Below the pieces are notes generated by a model, which did no database searches, was not told the origin of the DNA, and saw only the letters and a list, made by a program, of their open reading frames with translations. From Leishmania martiniquensis (taxonomy: Eukaryota; Euglenozoa; Kinetoplastea; Trypanosomatida; Trypanosomatidae), in NCBI RefSeq assembly GCF_017916325.1, contig NC_090156.1, positions 1 to 62,500 on the forward strand: 62,500 nucleotides of DNA. The letters run 5' to 3'. A program made the translations under genes and the position numbers. Numbering within the stretch: the stretch's first letter is position 1; each line of letters begins with the position of its first letter. Of this stretch, positions 1-12,166 are shown piece after piece.

Positions 1-1138
1 GCAACCGCAACCGCAACCTAACCGCAACCCAACCGCAACCGCAACCCAACCCCTAACCGCAACCGCAACCACTAACCGCAACCGCAACCGCAACCATAAC
101 CCTAACCGCAACCGCAACCCGCAACCTACCGCAACCGCAACCCACTAACCGCAACCGCAACCTAACCCCTAACCGCAACCGCAACCGCAACCGCAACCCT
201 AACCTAACCGCAACCGCAACCTAACCCTAACCGCAACCCTAACCGCTAACCGCAACCGCAACCGCAACCTAACCGCAACCTAACCTAACCTAACCGCAAC
301 CTAACCGCAACCTAACCCTAACCGCAACCGCAACCTAACCCTAACCGCAACCGCTAACCGCAACCGCAACCTAACCGCTAACCGCAACCGCTAACCGCAA
401 CCGCAACCTAACCCTAACCGCAACCCGCAACCGCAACCGCTAACCTAACCCTAACCATAACCCGCAACCGCAACCCTAACCTAACCGCAACCCTAACCTA
501 ACCGCAACCGCTAACCCTAACCCTAACCCTAACCTAACCCTAACCGCAACCTAACCCTAACCCTAACCCTAACCTAACCTAACCTAACCCTAACCGTAAC
601 CTAACCCTAACCCAGCCTAACCGCTAACCATAACCCTTAACCCTTAACCCTTAACCCTAACCTAACCCTTAACCCTAGCCTAACCCTAACCCTAACCTAA
701 CCCTAACCCTAACCTAACCTAACCCTAACCTAACCCTTAACCCTAACCTAGCCTAACCCTAACCCTAACCTAACCTAACCCTTAACCCTAACCCTAACCC
801 TTAACCCTAACCCTAACCCTTAACCCTAACCCTAACCTAACCTAACCCTTAACCCTAACCCTAACCCTTAACCCTTAACCCTTAACCCTAACCCTTAACC
901 CTAACCCTTAACCCTTAACCCTAACCTAACCTAACCCTAACCCTTAACCCTTAACCCTTAACCCTTAACCCTTAACCCTTAACCCTAACCCTTAACCCTT
1001 AACCCTTAACCCTTAACCCTTAACCCTAACCCTTAACCCTAACCCTTAACCCTTAACCCTTAACCCTTAACCCTTAACCCTTAACCCTTAACCCTTAACC
1101 CTTAACCCTTAACCCTTAACCCTAACCCTTAACCCTAA
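1..1138. repeat. Telomere, heterogeneous distal part
   Basis: The first ~600 bases mix CCGCAA, CCTAA and CCCTAA units. From ~600 to 1138 CCTAA, CCCTAA and CCCTTAA units are interspersed. The C-rich strand reads 5'->3' inward from the left end, as expected at a chromosome end. Units of 5, 6 and 7 bases alternate without regular order. This is the outermost sequence of the contig, so low read depth and poor consensus are likely contributors. CCGCAA is not a known telomere unit of trypanosomatids (canonical CCCTAA). Confidence 0.9.
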
Positions 1139-4100
1139 CCCTTAACCCTTAACCCTTAACCCTTAACCCTTAACCCTTAACCCTTAACCCTTAACCCTTA
1201 ACCCTTAACCCTTAACCCTTAACCCTTAACCCTTAACCCTTAACCCTTAACCCTTAACCCTTAACCCTTAACCCTTAACCCTTAACCCTTAACCCTTAAC
1301 CCTTAACCCTTAACCCTTAACCCTTAACCCTTAACCCTTAACCCTTAACCCTTAACCCTTAACCCTTAACCCTTAACCCTTAACCCTTAACCCTTAACCC
1401 TTAACCCATAACCCTTAACCCTTAACCCTTAACCCTTAACCCTTAACCCTTAACCCTTAACCCTTAACCCTTAACCCTTAACCCTTAACCCTTAACCCTT
1501 AACCCTTAACCCTTAACCCTTAACCCTTAACCCTTAACCCTTAACCCTTAACCCTTAACCCTTAACCCTTAACCCTTAACCCTTAACCCTTAACCCTTAA
1601 CCCTTAACCCTTAACCCTTAACCCTTAACCCTTAACCCTTAACCCTTAACCCTTAACCCTTAACCCTTAACCCTTAACCCTTAACCCTTAACCCTTAACC
1701 CTTAACCCTTAACCCTTAACCCTTAACCCTTAACCCTTAACCCTTAACCCTTAACCCTTAACCCTTAACCCTTAACCCTTAACCCTTAACCCTTAACCCT
1801 TAACCCTTAACCCTTAACCCTTAACCCTTAACCCTTAACCCTTAACCCTTAACCCTTAACCCTTAACCCTTAACCCTTAACCCTTAACCCTTAACCCTTA
1901 ACCCTTAACCCTTAACCCTTAACCCTTAACCCTTAACCCTTAACCCTTAACCCTTAACCCTTAACCCTTAACCCTTAACCCTTAACCCTTAACCCTTAAC
2001 CCTTAACCCTTAACCCTTAACCCTTAACCCTTAACCCTTAACCCTTAACCCTTAACCCTTAACCCTTAACCCTTAACCCTTAACCCTTAACCCTTAACCC
2101 TTAACCCTTAACCCTTAACCCTTAACCCTTAACCCTTAACCCTTAACCCTTAACCCTTAACCCTTAACCCTTAACCCTTAACCCTTAACCCTTAACCCTT
2201 AACCCTTAACCCTTAACCCTTAACCCTTAACCCTTAACCCTTAACCCTTAACCCTTAACCCTTAACCCTTAACCCTTAACCCTTAACCCTTAACCCTTAA
2301 CCCTTAACCCTTAACCCTTAACCCTTAACCCTTAACCCTTAACCCTTAACCCTTAACCCTTAACCCTTAACCCTTAACCCTTAACCCTTAACCCTTAACC
2401 CTTAACCCTTAACCCTTAACCCTTAACCCTTAACCCTTAACCCTTAACCCTTAACCCTTAACCCTTAACCCTTAACCCTTAACCCTTAACCCTTAACCCT
2501 TAACCCTTAACCCTTAACCCTTAACCCTTAACCCTTAACCCTTAACCCTTAACCCTTAACCCTTAACCCTTAACCCTTAACCCTTAACCCTTAACCCTTA
2601 ACCCTTAACCCTTAACCCTTAACCCTTAACCCTTAACCCTTAACCCTTAACCCTTAACCCTTAACCCTTAACCCTTAACCCTTAACCCTTAACCCTTAAC
2701 CCTTAACCCTTAACCCTTAACCCTTAACCCTTAACCCTTAACCCTTAACCCTTAACCCTTAACCCTTAACCCTTAACCCTTAACCCTTAACCCTTAACCC
2801 TTAACCCTTAACCCTTAACCCTTAACCCTTAACCCTTAACCCTTAACCCTTAACCCTTAACCCTTAACCCTTAACCCTTAACCCTTAACCCTTAACCCTT
2901 AACCCTTAACCCTTAACCCTTAACCCTTAACCCTTAACCCTTAACCCTTAACCCTTAACCCTTAACCCTTAACCCTTAACCCTTAACCCTTAACCCATAA
3001 CCCTTAACCCTTAACCCTTAACCCTTAACCCTTAACCCTTAACCCTTAACCCTTAACCCTTAACCCTTAACCCTTAACCCTTAACCCTTAACCCTTAACC
3101 CTTAACCCTTAACCCTTAACCCTTAACCCTTAACCCTTAACCCTTAACCCTTAACCCTTAACCCTTAACCCTTAACCCTTAACCCTTAACCCTTAACCCT
3201 TAACCCTTAACCCTTAACCCTTAACCCTTAACCCTTAACCCTTAACCCTTAACCCTTAACCCTTAACCCTTAACCCTTAACCCTTAACCCTTAACCCTTA
3301 ACCCTTAACCCTTAACCCTTAACCCTTAACCCTTAACCCTTAACCCTTAACCCTTAACCCTTAACCCTTAACCCTTAACCCTTAACCCTTAACCCTTAAC
3401 CCTTAACCCTTAACCCTTAACCCTTAACCCTTAACCCTTAACCCTTAACCCTTAACCCTTAACCCTTAACCCTTAACCCTTAACCCTTAACCCTTAACCC
3501 TTAACCCTTAACCCTTAACCCTTAACCCTTAACCCTTAACCCTTAACCCTTAACCCTTAACCCTTAACCCTTAACCCTTAACCCTTAACCCTTAACCCTT
3601 AACCCTTAACCCTTAACCCTTAACCCTTAACCCTTAACCCTTAACCCTTAACCCTTAACCCTTAACCCTTAACCCTTAACCCTTAACCCTTAACCCTTAA
3701 CCCTTAACCCTTAACCCTTAACCCTTAACCCTTAACCCTTAACCCTTAACCCTTAACCCTTAACCCTTAACCCTTAACCCTTAACCCTTAACCCTTAACC
3801 CTTAACCCTTAACCCTTAACCCTTAACCCTTAACCCTTAACCCTTAACCCTTAACCCTTAACCCTTAACCCTTAACCCTTAACCCTTAACCCTTAACCCT
3901 TAACCCTTAACCCTTAACCCTTAACCCTTAACCCTTAACCCTTAACCCTTAACCCTTAACCCTTAACCCTTAACCCTTAACCCTTAACCCTTAACCCTTA
4001 ACCCTTAACCCTTAACCCTTAACCCTTAACCCTTAACCCTTAACCCTTAACCCTTAACCCTTAACCCTTAACCCTTAACCCTTAACCCTTAACCCTTAAC

Positions 4101-6343
4101 CCTTAACCCTTAACCCTTAACCCTTAACCCTTAACCCTTAACCCTTAACCCTTAACCCTTAACCCTTAACCCTTAACCCTTAACCCTTAACCCTTAACCC
4201 TTAACCCTTAACCCTTAACCCTTAACCCTTAACCCTTAACCCTTAACCCTTAACCCTTAACCCTTAACCCTTAACCCTTAACCCTTAACCCTTAACCCTT
4301 AACCCTTAACCCTTAACCCTTAACCCTTAACCCTTAACCCTTAACCCTTAACCCTTAACCCTTAACCCTTAACCCTTAACCCTTAACCCTTAACCCTTAA
4401 CCCTTAACCCTTAACCCTTAACCCTTAACCCTTAACCCTTAACCCTTAACCCTTAACCCTTAACCCTTAACCCTTAACCCTTAACCCTTAACCCTTAACC
4501 CTTAACCCTTAACCCTTAACCCTTAACCCTTAACCCTTAACCCTTAACCCTTAACCCTTAACCCTTAACCCTTAACCCTTAACCCTTAACCCTTAACCCT
4601 TAACCCTTAACCCTTAACCCTTAACCCTTAACCCTTAACCCTTAACCCTTAACCCTTAACCCTTAACCCTTAACCCTTAACCCTTAACCCTTAACCCTTA
4701 ACCCTTAACCCTTAACCCTTAACCCTTAACCCTTAACCCTTAACCCTTAACCCTTAACCCTTAACCCTTAACCCTTAACCCTTAACCCTTAACCCTTAAC
4801 CCTTAACCCTTAACCCTTAACCCTTAACCCTTAACCCTTAACCCTTAACCCTTAACCCTTAACCCTTAACCCTTAACCCTTAACCCTTAACCCTTAACCC
4901 TTAACCCTTAACCCTTAACCCTTAACCCTTAACCCTTAACCCTTAACCCTTAACCCTTAACCCTTAACCCTTAACCCTTAACCCTTAACCCTTAACCCTT
5001 AACCCTTAACCCTTAACCCTTAACCCTTAACCCTTAACCCTTAACCCTTAACCCTTAACCCTTAACCCTTAACCCTTAACCCTTAACCCTTAACCCTTAA
5101 CCCTTAACCCTTAACCCTTAACCCTTAACCCTTAACCCTTAACCCTTAACCCTTAACCCTTAACCCTTAACCCTTAACCCTTAACCCTTAACCCTTAACC
5201 CTTAACCCTTAACCCTTAACCCTTAACCCTTAACCCTTAACCCTTAACCCTTAACCCTTAACCCTTAACCCTTAACCCTTAACCCTTAACCCTTAACCCT
5301 TAACCCTTAACCCTTAACCCTTAACCCTTAACCCTTAACCCTTAACCCTTAACCCTTAACCCTTAACCCTTAACCCTTAACCCTTAACCCTTAACCCTTA
5401 ACCCTTAACCCTTAACCCTTAACCCTTAACCCTTAACCCTTAACCCTTAACCCTTAACCCTTAACCCTTAACCCTTAACCCTTAACCCTTAACCCTTAAC
5501 CCTTAACCCTTAACCCTTAACCCTTAACCCTTAACCCTTAACCCTTAACCCTTAACCCTTAACCCTTAACCCTTAACCCTTAACCCTTAACCCTTAACCC
5601 TTAACCCTTAACCCTTAACCCTTAACCCTTAACCCTTAACCCTTAACCCTTAACCCTTAACCCTTAACCCTTAACCCTTAACCCTTAACCCTTAACCCTT
5701 AACCCTTAACCCTTAACCCTTAACCCTTAACCCTTAACCCTTAACCCTTAACCCTTAACCCTTAACCCTTAACCCTTAACCCTTAACCCTTAACCCTTAA
5801 CCCTTAACCCTTAACCCTTAACCCTTAACCCTTAACCCTTAACCCTTAACCCTTAACCCTTAACCCTTAACCCTTAACCCTTAACCCTTAACCCTTAACC
5901 CTTAACCCTTAACCCTTAACCCTTAACCCTTAACCCTTAACCCTTAACCCTTAACCCTTAACCCTTAACCCTTAACCCTTAACCCTTAACCCTTAACCCT
6001 TAACCCTTAACCCTTAACCCTTAACCCTTAACCCTTAACCCTTAACCCTTAACCCTTAACCCTTAACCCTTAACCCTTAACCCTTAACCCTTAACCCTTA
6101 ACCCTTAACCCTTAACCCTTAACCCTTAACCCTTAACCCTTAACCCTTAACCCTTAACCCTTAACCCTTAACCCTTAACCCTTAACCCTTAACCCTTAAC
6201 CCTTAACCCTTAACCCTTAACCCTTAACCCTTAACCCTTAACCCTTAACCCTTAACCCTTAACCCTTAACCCTTAACCCTTAACCCTTAACCCTTAACCC
6301 TTAACCCTTAACCCTTAACCCTTAACCCTTAACCCTTAACCCT
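1139..6343. repeat. Telomere, homogeneous CCCTTAA heptamer array
   Basis: Uninterrupted tandem CCCTTAA (G-strand TTAAGGG), ending in a partial CCCT unit at 6340-6343 where unique subtelomeric sequence begins. The 7-base phase holds between units starting at 1139, 1405, 2994 and 6333 (distances 38, 227 and 477 units), giving about 743 units. Only two substituted units (CCCATAA, at 1405 and 2994) were seen. Known trypanosomatid telomeres are TTAGGG, so an extra A/T per unit is either a real variant or a systematic consensus error. Confidence 0.93.
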
Positions 6344-7844
6344 GTTTGTAGGGGGAAGAGGTGGTGGGGGTCAAATGAAGCAGAGGAAAGAGAGAGAGTA
6401 TGCAGTGGGCGCCACTTCCTGTGTCTTCTGAGAATCTGCTGAAAAATGGTGGCGGGGCAGTGGTAGTCGAGTTGGTGATAAAAGGCGCCCTATGAATGCG
6501 CTGCAGGAATCAGCGTGGGAGACTAGGGAGAGTAGAGTCTCTCGCGTGGTAAGGAGTTCCCCGTACGAGAAGCAAAGAAAGAGCAGCCCAAAGTACTAGA
6601 GACCTTCTTTTGGGGGAGCTCCAGGGAGGATTCAGGGCCGAAAAGTCGCTCTGTGGCTGGTGTGTAGTGGAATCAGCTCGCGCCCGTAGAGTCAGATGGA
6701 TGGGAGATAAGGGGATGAGGGCGGTGAGAGTCTTTGTTGAAAGAGATGGAGAAGGTGCATTCTGAGCCACGCTGGTTGTTGAAACGCACCACAGGTCAGG
6801 CAGCATGTCAAACCGTGTGGGAAAATGGCATACACCAAGGGTAGTGCCACTCGTCTTTTCTCAGAGCCATGCAGATGGGTTCACTCTGAAGGTGAGCGTC
6901 ACATCAAGGCGATACTCACTCTGTTCTTGCTCCGAAAAGGCTTTGTTGCTGACTACCCTCCCCAGAGCCGAGGGATAGGTGCACCATAGAATGCACCTCA
7001 GAGCACCAGCGATGAAGAAAATGGAGTAAGCGAAGTTTGCCAAAAAGAAGGGAAAACTGTGGGCGCCATCGATGAGCGAATGGGGAAGCGAGGGCCGAGT
7101 GAAAAAAACGGGAGTCAGTCGAGCAGCTCGATAGAGCAAAGCCAAGGAATCACGTGTTCCGCTTGACTGAACCAAAACACACGTCGGTCGTTGATTGTGC
7201 TGGTGAGGAAGCAAATGATCAAGAGAGGTAGCAGACGCTCGAAAGAGAACGGGTCTCAGATATTCTGTAGAGGCGAAAAACAAAGGGAACGCATCACGGA
7301 GGAGCGCACGCGTTCTCTTCACAGGAACCGCTGAAGGCGAGGGCCGCATCACGACACCTGCGTGTGGACCTCGCACAGCAAAAAGCGAGCACAGTCGTGT
7401 AGAAGGCCGCCTGCGGGGGGAGGGGTGGGGGGTCAGGAGGCGTGTAGGGTTAGGGAGCAGACGCAGAGAGGGGACACTACACAAGCCCCCTTACTGCATC
7501 ACAAAGGAGAGAGGGGCGGGGGTAACACTCATGGAATGGGACGGATCACACTGTTTGTGGAGCGCATGCCAATGAGTGGCACGGCCTCCACCGAAAGGCG
7601 CCCGCCACCTCGAAGACCAAAGAAGAAAGACAATTAAAGAGTTTTCGAGGACGCGTTTCACAATACCACCGAACGGAAACGATGAAAAGAGCATTAGAAG
7701 AACAGACATGAAGAGGCGGCGACCTCAACACACTCATCTTCACCGCCTCTTGAAATCGCCGTGGCAGCGACGCAGGGCCTTAGAGCTCAAAAAGAGGACG
7801 CACCGCACGCGCATAAAGCCGCGGCTTCAGCAATCAAGAAAAGG
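6344..7844. other. Subtelomeric non-coding region and 3' flank of the galactosyltransferase
   Basis: Unique sequence between the telomere array and the stop codon of the minus-strand galactosyltransferase. It is purine-rich on the plus strand (runs such as GGGGGAAGAGG). I see no open frame with protein-like composition; a minus-strand frame at 6861-7484 has no recognisable domain. It should contain the 3' UTR and polyadenylation region of the galactosyltransferase and any telomere-associated sequence. A short canonical telomeric motif (GGGTTAGGG) lies at 7447-7455, in the orientation opposite to the terminal array. Confidence 0.6.
7447..7455 (+). repeat. Interstitial canonical telomere motif GGGTTAGGG
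   Basis: A single nine-base match to one and a half TTAGGG hexamers, G-rich strand on plus, inside the subtelomere. It could be chance or a relic. Its hexamer spacing contrasts with the heptamers of the terminal array. Confidence 0.35.
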
Positions 7845-10289
7845 CTACGCCTTACCAGATAGCAGGACGCAGTTGACGTGTCGCCCTCTAAAGTGGTTGT
7901 ACCGAACATCGTACACCGCAACATCGTCCCTCTCGGCTACGATGTACGAGGGGCGTGGGTCGCCGCATGCCCATTCTACGTCCAGTACGCTTCCCAAGCC
8001 CACCATCGATTTGGGTAGCTGAGACGCCACCCACTCCTCCATGCCCTTCGTTGCATTCTCCTCAATCGCGTTGACGTCAACCCCCTGCTGCATCAAGTGC
8101 TGCGCCTCCTCTGCCACCTTATACTCGTTCTTGAAGAAGTAGTGGACATAGTAGGGAATCGCTGGCATACCAAAGTGCGTCAGCACCGAGATCCACGTGA
8201 GATTAGAAGGCACGGGTCGTAGAATCTGATGCGCCCGGGATCTCATGTCGGCCATGTAGCATACACGTCGCCTTGGGCACAGCCGCCGTACGTCCCCGAG
8301 GTGGTCGCGCACCTGTTTCCCGACAAGCAGATCCTCAAACTGCATCATCACGTCGACATACTCGTGGTCCAAGCTCGAGTTGTACGGCCTTGTCAACAAC
8401 TTCAGAAGAAGAACGTTGCTGTCATCAAAGGGATTCAGAGCAGCCAGGACGAGGCGACGATCGAGGGCGTAGCCCACGCCGTTGCCGAATACGATTCCAC
8501 TGGTGTGAAGCCACCAGACTCGATAGAGGCATTCCTGTGTAGTATCGATGCCGAGCGTCGTTGGAATGAACCTGTCGTGCGGGACGGTCGCCGTCAATCT
8601 GCGCGGTTTCTCCCATCCACCTCGAACATAGCGTAGGTCACTGAGGTACTGTGGCACCTTCAGGTACATGTCGTCGTCGCCCTTCATCAGGTACGGCACG
8701 TCAGGAAACGCAGTGTAGGCGTAGTTCAGCCATAGGACGACTTTTTGGCTCATGCCCACTTCTGTCGGCACACCCCACGAATTAGGCATGCCCATCTTTT
8801 TGTTCGTAGTCGGCTTTCGGTCTGTCAAAAAGTCGACCCATAACGCATCGCGATGGCGCAACGCCTCCTGCCACAGGGCAGTGGAGGCGTGGCACACGTA
8901 CTGGGCCGCTGATGTGAAGGCGGGTGTCACGGGCAGTGAGAGCGCAGAGGAGAGAGTCGCAAGCGGCAGAGTCCCGTTACGAACGGCTTCGGGAGTCACC
9001 ACAGAGGTCGTCACACCAGCGCACGGCGACTTCCACACCGCGTTGTCGCCAAAGGCGACAGCGCGCCACCCACGGCGCAGCACCACACGGCGCTGCGCAT
9101 ATGTGGGTGCACTCGCAGTGCTTCCGAGCTCCGCCGCCAGCCGCTGTGCGCTCGCTGCGGCGTACTCGCTCACCGTTGGTGCCAACTGCGTCAAGTTGAC
9201 GGCGTGTTGCGTCAAGTTCTTAGAATGCCGCTCTGCAGCAGCATACACGTAGAGCACCAGGAGCGCGCCGTTGAAGTTGTTCTCGCTGCGCGCCACCTCA
9301 CGATAGGTCAGCCACGTCGCACGCTGCGCATCTCGTAGCGGGTAGCGCTTCGGCTGGTCCGTCGAGGGTATGCCCATGACAATTAAGTGGCGCGGCGGTG
9401 GTTCCGTCCTGCTCTTCCACTGCACGTCGATATTGAAGCTGCGTTGGAGCGCATACGACTGCTGTACCCACGGCCACAGCGCCAGTTCCGCTGCAGCATC
9501 CACATCGTCCGTCACACTTGCCATCGCAAACAGCATGGGCCCAATAAGACCCAGCGGTGCAGATGTCGTGGCAAAGACGGGATGCTCCGTGGCCATCTGA
9601 TTTGGCTGCTTCTCCGTCACGGCCTCTGAGCCCCCAGCGGCCGCAGCACGGTATGTTACACTATCGAAGCACATCGTGCAGTTCTCGTCGATGACGCGCA
9701 GCGTCCATGAAGGCAGCTGGTCACAGTCCAGGCGAATCCTGTCGCCTACCTCAGTCAAAGCCAAGCGACGCTGCTCGAGCGTTAGCCGCTCTATCGCATC
9801 CTCGTGCCGCACCAGCACAGAGAAGGTCTCATTACGTTGAGGCCGAATCCATTCCTTCACGGAAGGCACAAATGATGAGTTAAGTTGCAGCATATCACTG
9901 GTCCCGAAGGAGTTGATAGAATGGTAAATGGTGAGTGTAAAAGCAATAAGAACGACTAGTGCTGTCAGGTGGCAACGCCGAGTGCGCGGAGGCGCACCTA
10001 GAGAAGCGAATCGACACAGATGCCCGCATAGCCGGAGCAGGGAAGTCCGTGCTACTCTACTCTGTAAGCCATTGGGTTTCGCGGGTGTGCCTGTTTTTTT
10101 TTCCCTTGTACTCGGCAGCCGAGTTTGGTCCAGCTCCGCCTGGCTGCGCGCAGAAGAACGGCAGTCGACGTTGCTGGCACCGCTGCTCACCGCGGAACCT
10201 CTCTGAGAGACCAGGCATGTATGGGAGGGTGCGGAGCCGAGGGCCTCCCCAGGTGTAACCGCGTCGTCAATGTCTCGCTCGTTGCGCAT
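7845..10289 (-). CDS. SCG: Phosphoglycan beta-1,3-galactosyltransferase (SCG family)
   Basis: 814-residue type II Golgi membrane glycosyltransferase. The N-terminal ~106 residues are cytoplasmic and basic near the membrane. One hydrophobic segment lies at about 107-126, followed by a long lumenal region with several N-x-S/T sequons. The beta-1,3-galactosyltransferase core starts near the 'RHLIVMGIPS' stretch. The metal-binding acidic triad DDD is at 538-540 within 'YLMKGDDDMYLKVP'. In Leishmania this family adds side-chain beta-1,3-galactose to lipophosphoglycan repeats, and its members sit next to telomeres, as here. The gene faces the telomere and is first out of the strand-switch region after H4. 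On the minus strand a pyrimidine-rich stretch followed by CTGCAG (plus 10343-10348) is a likely splice acceptor. The substrate and which family member this is cannot be told from the sequence. Family call is strong; symbol is family-level. Confidence 0.9.
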   Translation of the reverse strand: MRNERDIDDAVTPGEALGSAPSHTCLVSQRGSAVSSGASNVDCRSSARSQAELDQTRLPSTREKKTGTPAKPNGLQSRVARTSLLRLCGHLCRFASLGAPPRTRRCHLTALVVLIAFTLTIYHSINSFGTSDMLQLNSSFVPSVKEWIRPQRNETFSVLVRHEDAIERLTLEQRRLALTEVGDRIRLDCDQLPSWTLRVIDENCTMCFDSVTYRAAAAGGSEAVTEKQPNQMATEHPVFATTSAPLGLIGPMLFAMASVTDDVDAAAELALWPWVQQSYALQRSFNIDVQWKSRTEPPPRHLIVMGIPSTDQPKRYPLRDAQRATWLTYREVARSENNFNGALLVLYVYAAAERHSKNLTQHAVNLTQLAPTVSEYAAASAQRLAAELGSTASAPTYAQRRVVLRRGWRAVAFGDNAVWKSPCAGVTTSVVTPEAVRNGTLPLATLSSALSLPVTPAFTSAAQYVCHASTALWQEALRHRDALWVDFLTDRKPTTNKKMGMPNSWGVPTEVGMSQKVVLWLNYAYTAFPDVPYLMKGDDDMYLKVPQYLSDLRYVRGGWEKPRRLTATVPHDRFIPTTLGIDTTQECLYRVWWLHTSGIVFGNGVGYALDRRLVLAALNPFDDSNVLLLKLLTRPYNSSLDHEYVDVMMQFEDLLVGKQVRDHLGDVRRLCPRRRVCYMADMRSRAHQILRPVPSNLTWISVLTHFGMPAIPYYVHYFFKNEYKVAEEAQHLMQQGVDVNAIEENATKGMEEWVASQLPKSMVGLGSVLDVEWACGDPRPSYIVAERDDVAVYDVRYNHFRGRHVNCVLLSGKA

Positions 10290-12166
10290 GTGGATTCGAC
10301 CGCTTCAGTTTGAGGCGAAGGCTGGCGGAAGGCACCCAAGATCTGCAGGAGAGCGGCACGACACAAAGCACCGGTCACCGTGTAAAGGAGAGCAGTAGGA
10401 TAAGCACACGCGAGGCCCTGGGTAGATGCAGGCGAAAGGGGAGTGGATATGGAGAGGGGCGCAAGGAGGCACAAGGCAGCGGTTGAAAAGCGTTGTGAGT
10501 TGCTAGGCGCGATCGTCAAGGGTGCGCCAGCGAGCCGATGGCCAGTGCGCTACTTGCATGGATGCGCGTCTATCGAGAAGCCCGCGGGGTGGCGTCGGGA
10601 GGAAGGGGAGCACAGTTAGATGGCGGAAGGTCTCACAAAGTTGTCAAGTCGAAGTGACAGTGAAAGATGGCGCTGCATCACGCTACATCGGTGCGCATGG
10701 GGAGGCAAGCTTGCCTCTTCAGTCGTGTAGGCAGCTGCTGTACGCACGAGGTCGCAGGGTTGCCTCTCCGAGAGAAGCGCTGGCCCGTCTCCCCTTCGCG
10801 AGGGCGCGCGCGGCAGCGCTCAGGCCGCTGGCTTCGTGGATGCGTATGGCCGTGCGATGGAAAGTCGTCATTGTCATGCATAGGGAGGTAAGCCTGCACA
10901 TGCTCAAGTCGTAGGCGTGCCAGCAGTATCGCTGCCGCCTCGACTAGGCAAGAAGAAGCAGAGTCAGAGACACATCCACAGAGGCGGAAGAAATCGAGTT
11001 GAGGATGCAATCGCAGAGGGCGACACGCTTCGGCGGGTGCGATGCTCTAGGTGGGTCACGTCGAACAAGGGCACGAAAGGCCTCCCCTTTACCAGAAACT
11101 ACGTGGCATGCGGTGGTCAGCCAGTGCAATCCAGCGGGAAAAAGAGCAGCACCACAGCACCCTATGCCTTCCAACGAAGCAGAAGGCTCGGTAGGTCGGA
11201 CCGAAGGACCAAGAAGCAAAGAGCCCGGAGTAGCGAGGCGAGCAACACGGCGCTGTGGAACCTCTCATCGGCGACTAGACGCAGTGGGGAGGGAGAGCAG
11301 GACATCAGGGTCTCGATCAAATGCATCGCACAATCAGCACTTACACGTGCAGGTGCCGGACTGGGCGTAGAACAAGGAAGCTTACGTACTGAAATGGAAA
11401 GGGTGAACGCGCCACACGCGCATGAGGTCGGAGAAGCGTACACGGCAGTCGCGCGTGTCCTTTGCTACCACTTTGCCACCTTCCCTCTCTGCGCATGCTC
11501 CGTTGTTTGAGCAGCTGCACCATTGTCTCCCATTAGCTCCTCTCTCGGTGAAGCGCGCCCTTCGCTTCCTGCCATATGCCTCATGAAGCGGGAGGGCGGA
11601 TGCACGCCAGACGGCAGCGCACGACCTCGCGCGCTCTCTGCATCTGGGCACCCCCGTCTGTGAGTTCGCGTGTCATGCATGAAAAAAAAAGCGGGCCGGA
11701 GGAGACAAAAAATGCAAAAAAAAAAACGGAGGGTGAGGCACGAGACTGCGGCATAGCAAATGAGTGAGCAGGCGGGATGAGGAGAAGTAACGGCCACGGA
11801 GGCGGCTCAGCATACCGCGTGGCCAGTCTCAGTACCTGCAGCGCTTACACGGCGAAGTTGCACTGAGCCTTTCTGCCCCGTCGGGTGCCGAAAGCGCGCG
11901 TCAAGCGCGGGCGAACGCTCTCTCCCTCTCTCTAGATGGGCTCGGGTTCGGGCACCGCTTTTGTTTTGTTTCTTTTCTCCTATCGCCAGCCGCCAGAGGA
12001 TGGGCTGAGGGGGTCAGCACATGGCCCGTGAAGCGGAAGTCGTGGAGAGGAAGCGATTGGCGAAGGGGGAGAGCCCTAGGCAAGACAGAGTAGAAGAAAA
12101 CAGTTTGGACAGAAGAAAAAAAATGTGTATCTATGAATGGACGGCAAGCCGTACACGCGCGACTGA
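10290..12166. other. Intergenic region between galactosyltransferase and histone H4
   Basis: 1.9 kb holding the 5' flank of the galactosyltransferase and the 3' UTR of histone H4, both read on the minus strand. Purine-rich stretches on plus at about 10430-10485 are pyrimidine tracts on minus and fit trans-splicing signals. Open frames on both strands have low-complexity Arg/Ser/Pro-rich composition and no recognisable domain. Two imperfect copies of a ~40-base motif beginning GCAT(G/A)GGGAGG occur near 10696 and 10877. I see no tRNA-like sequence. Confidence 0.55.

Noticed and set aside
1..6343. CRISPR array
   Set aside because: The tandem units are 5-7 bases with no spacers; this is telomeric repeat.
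6861..7484. 207-codon minus-strand open frame in the subtelomere
   Set aside because: Composition is Arg/Ser/Leu/Pro-rich without domain or motif, and it lies in the 3' flank of the galactosyltransferase; best read as a chance frame.
10917..11510. 197-codon plus-strand frame between galactosyltransferase and H4
   Set aside because: Antisense to both flanking genes, Arg/Ser/Gly-rich, with competing frames of similar length on both strands; no family resemblance.
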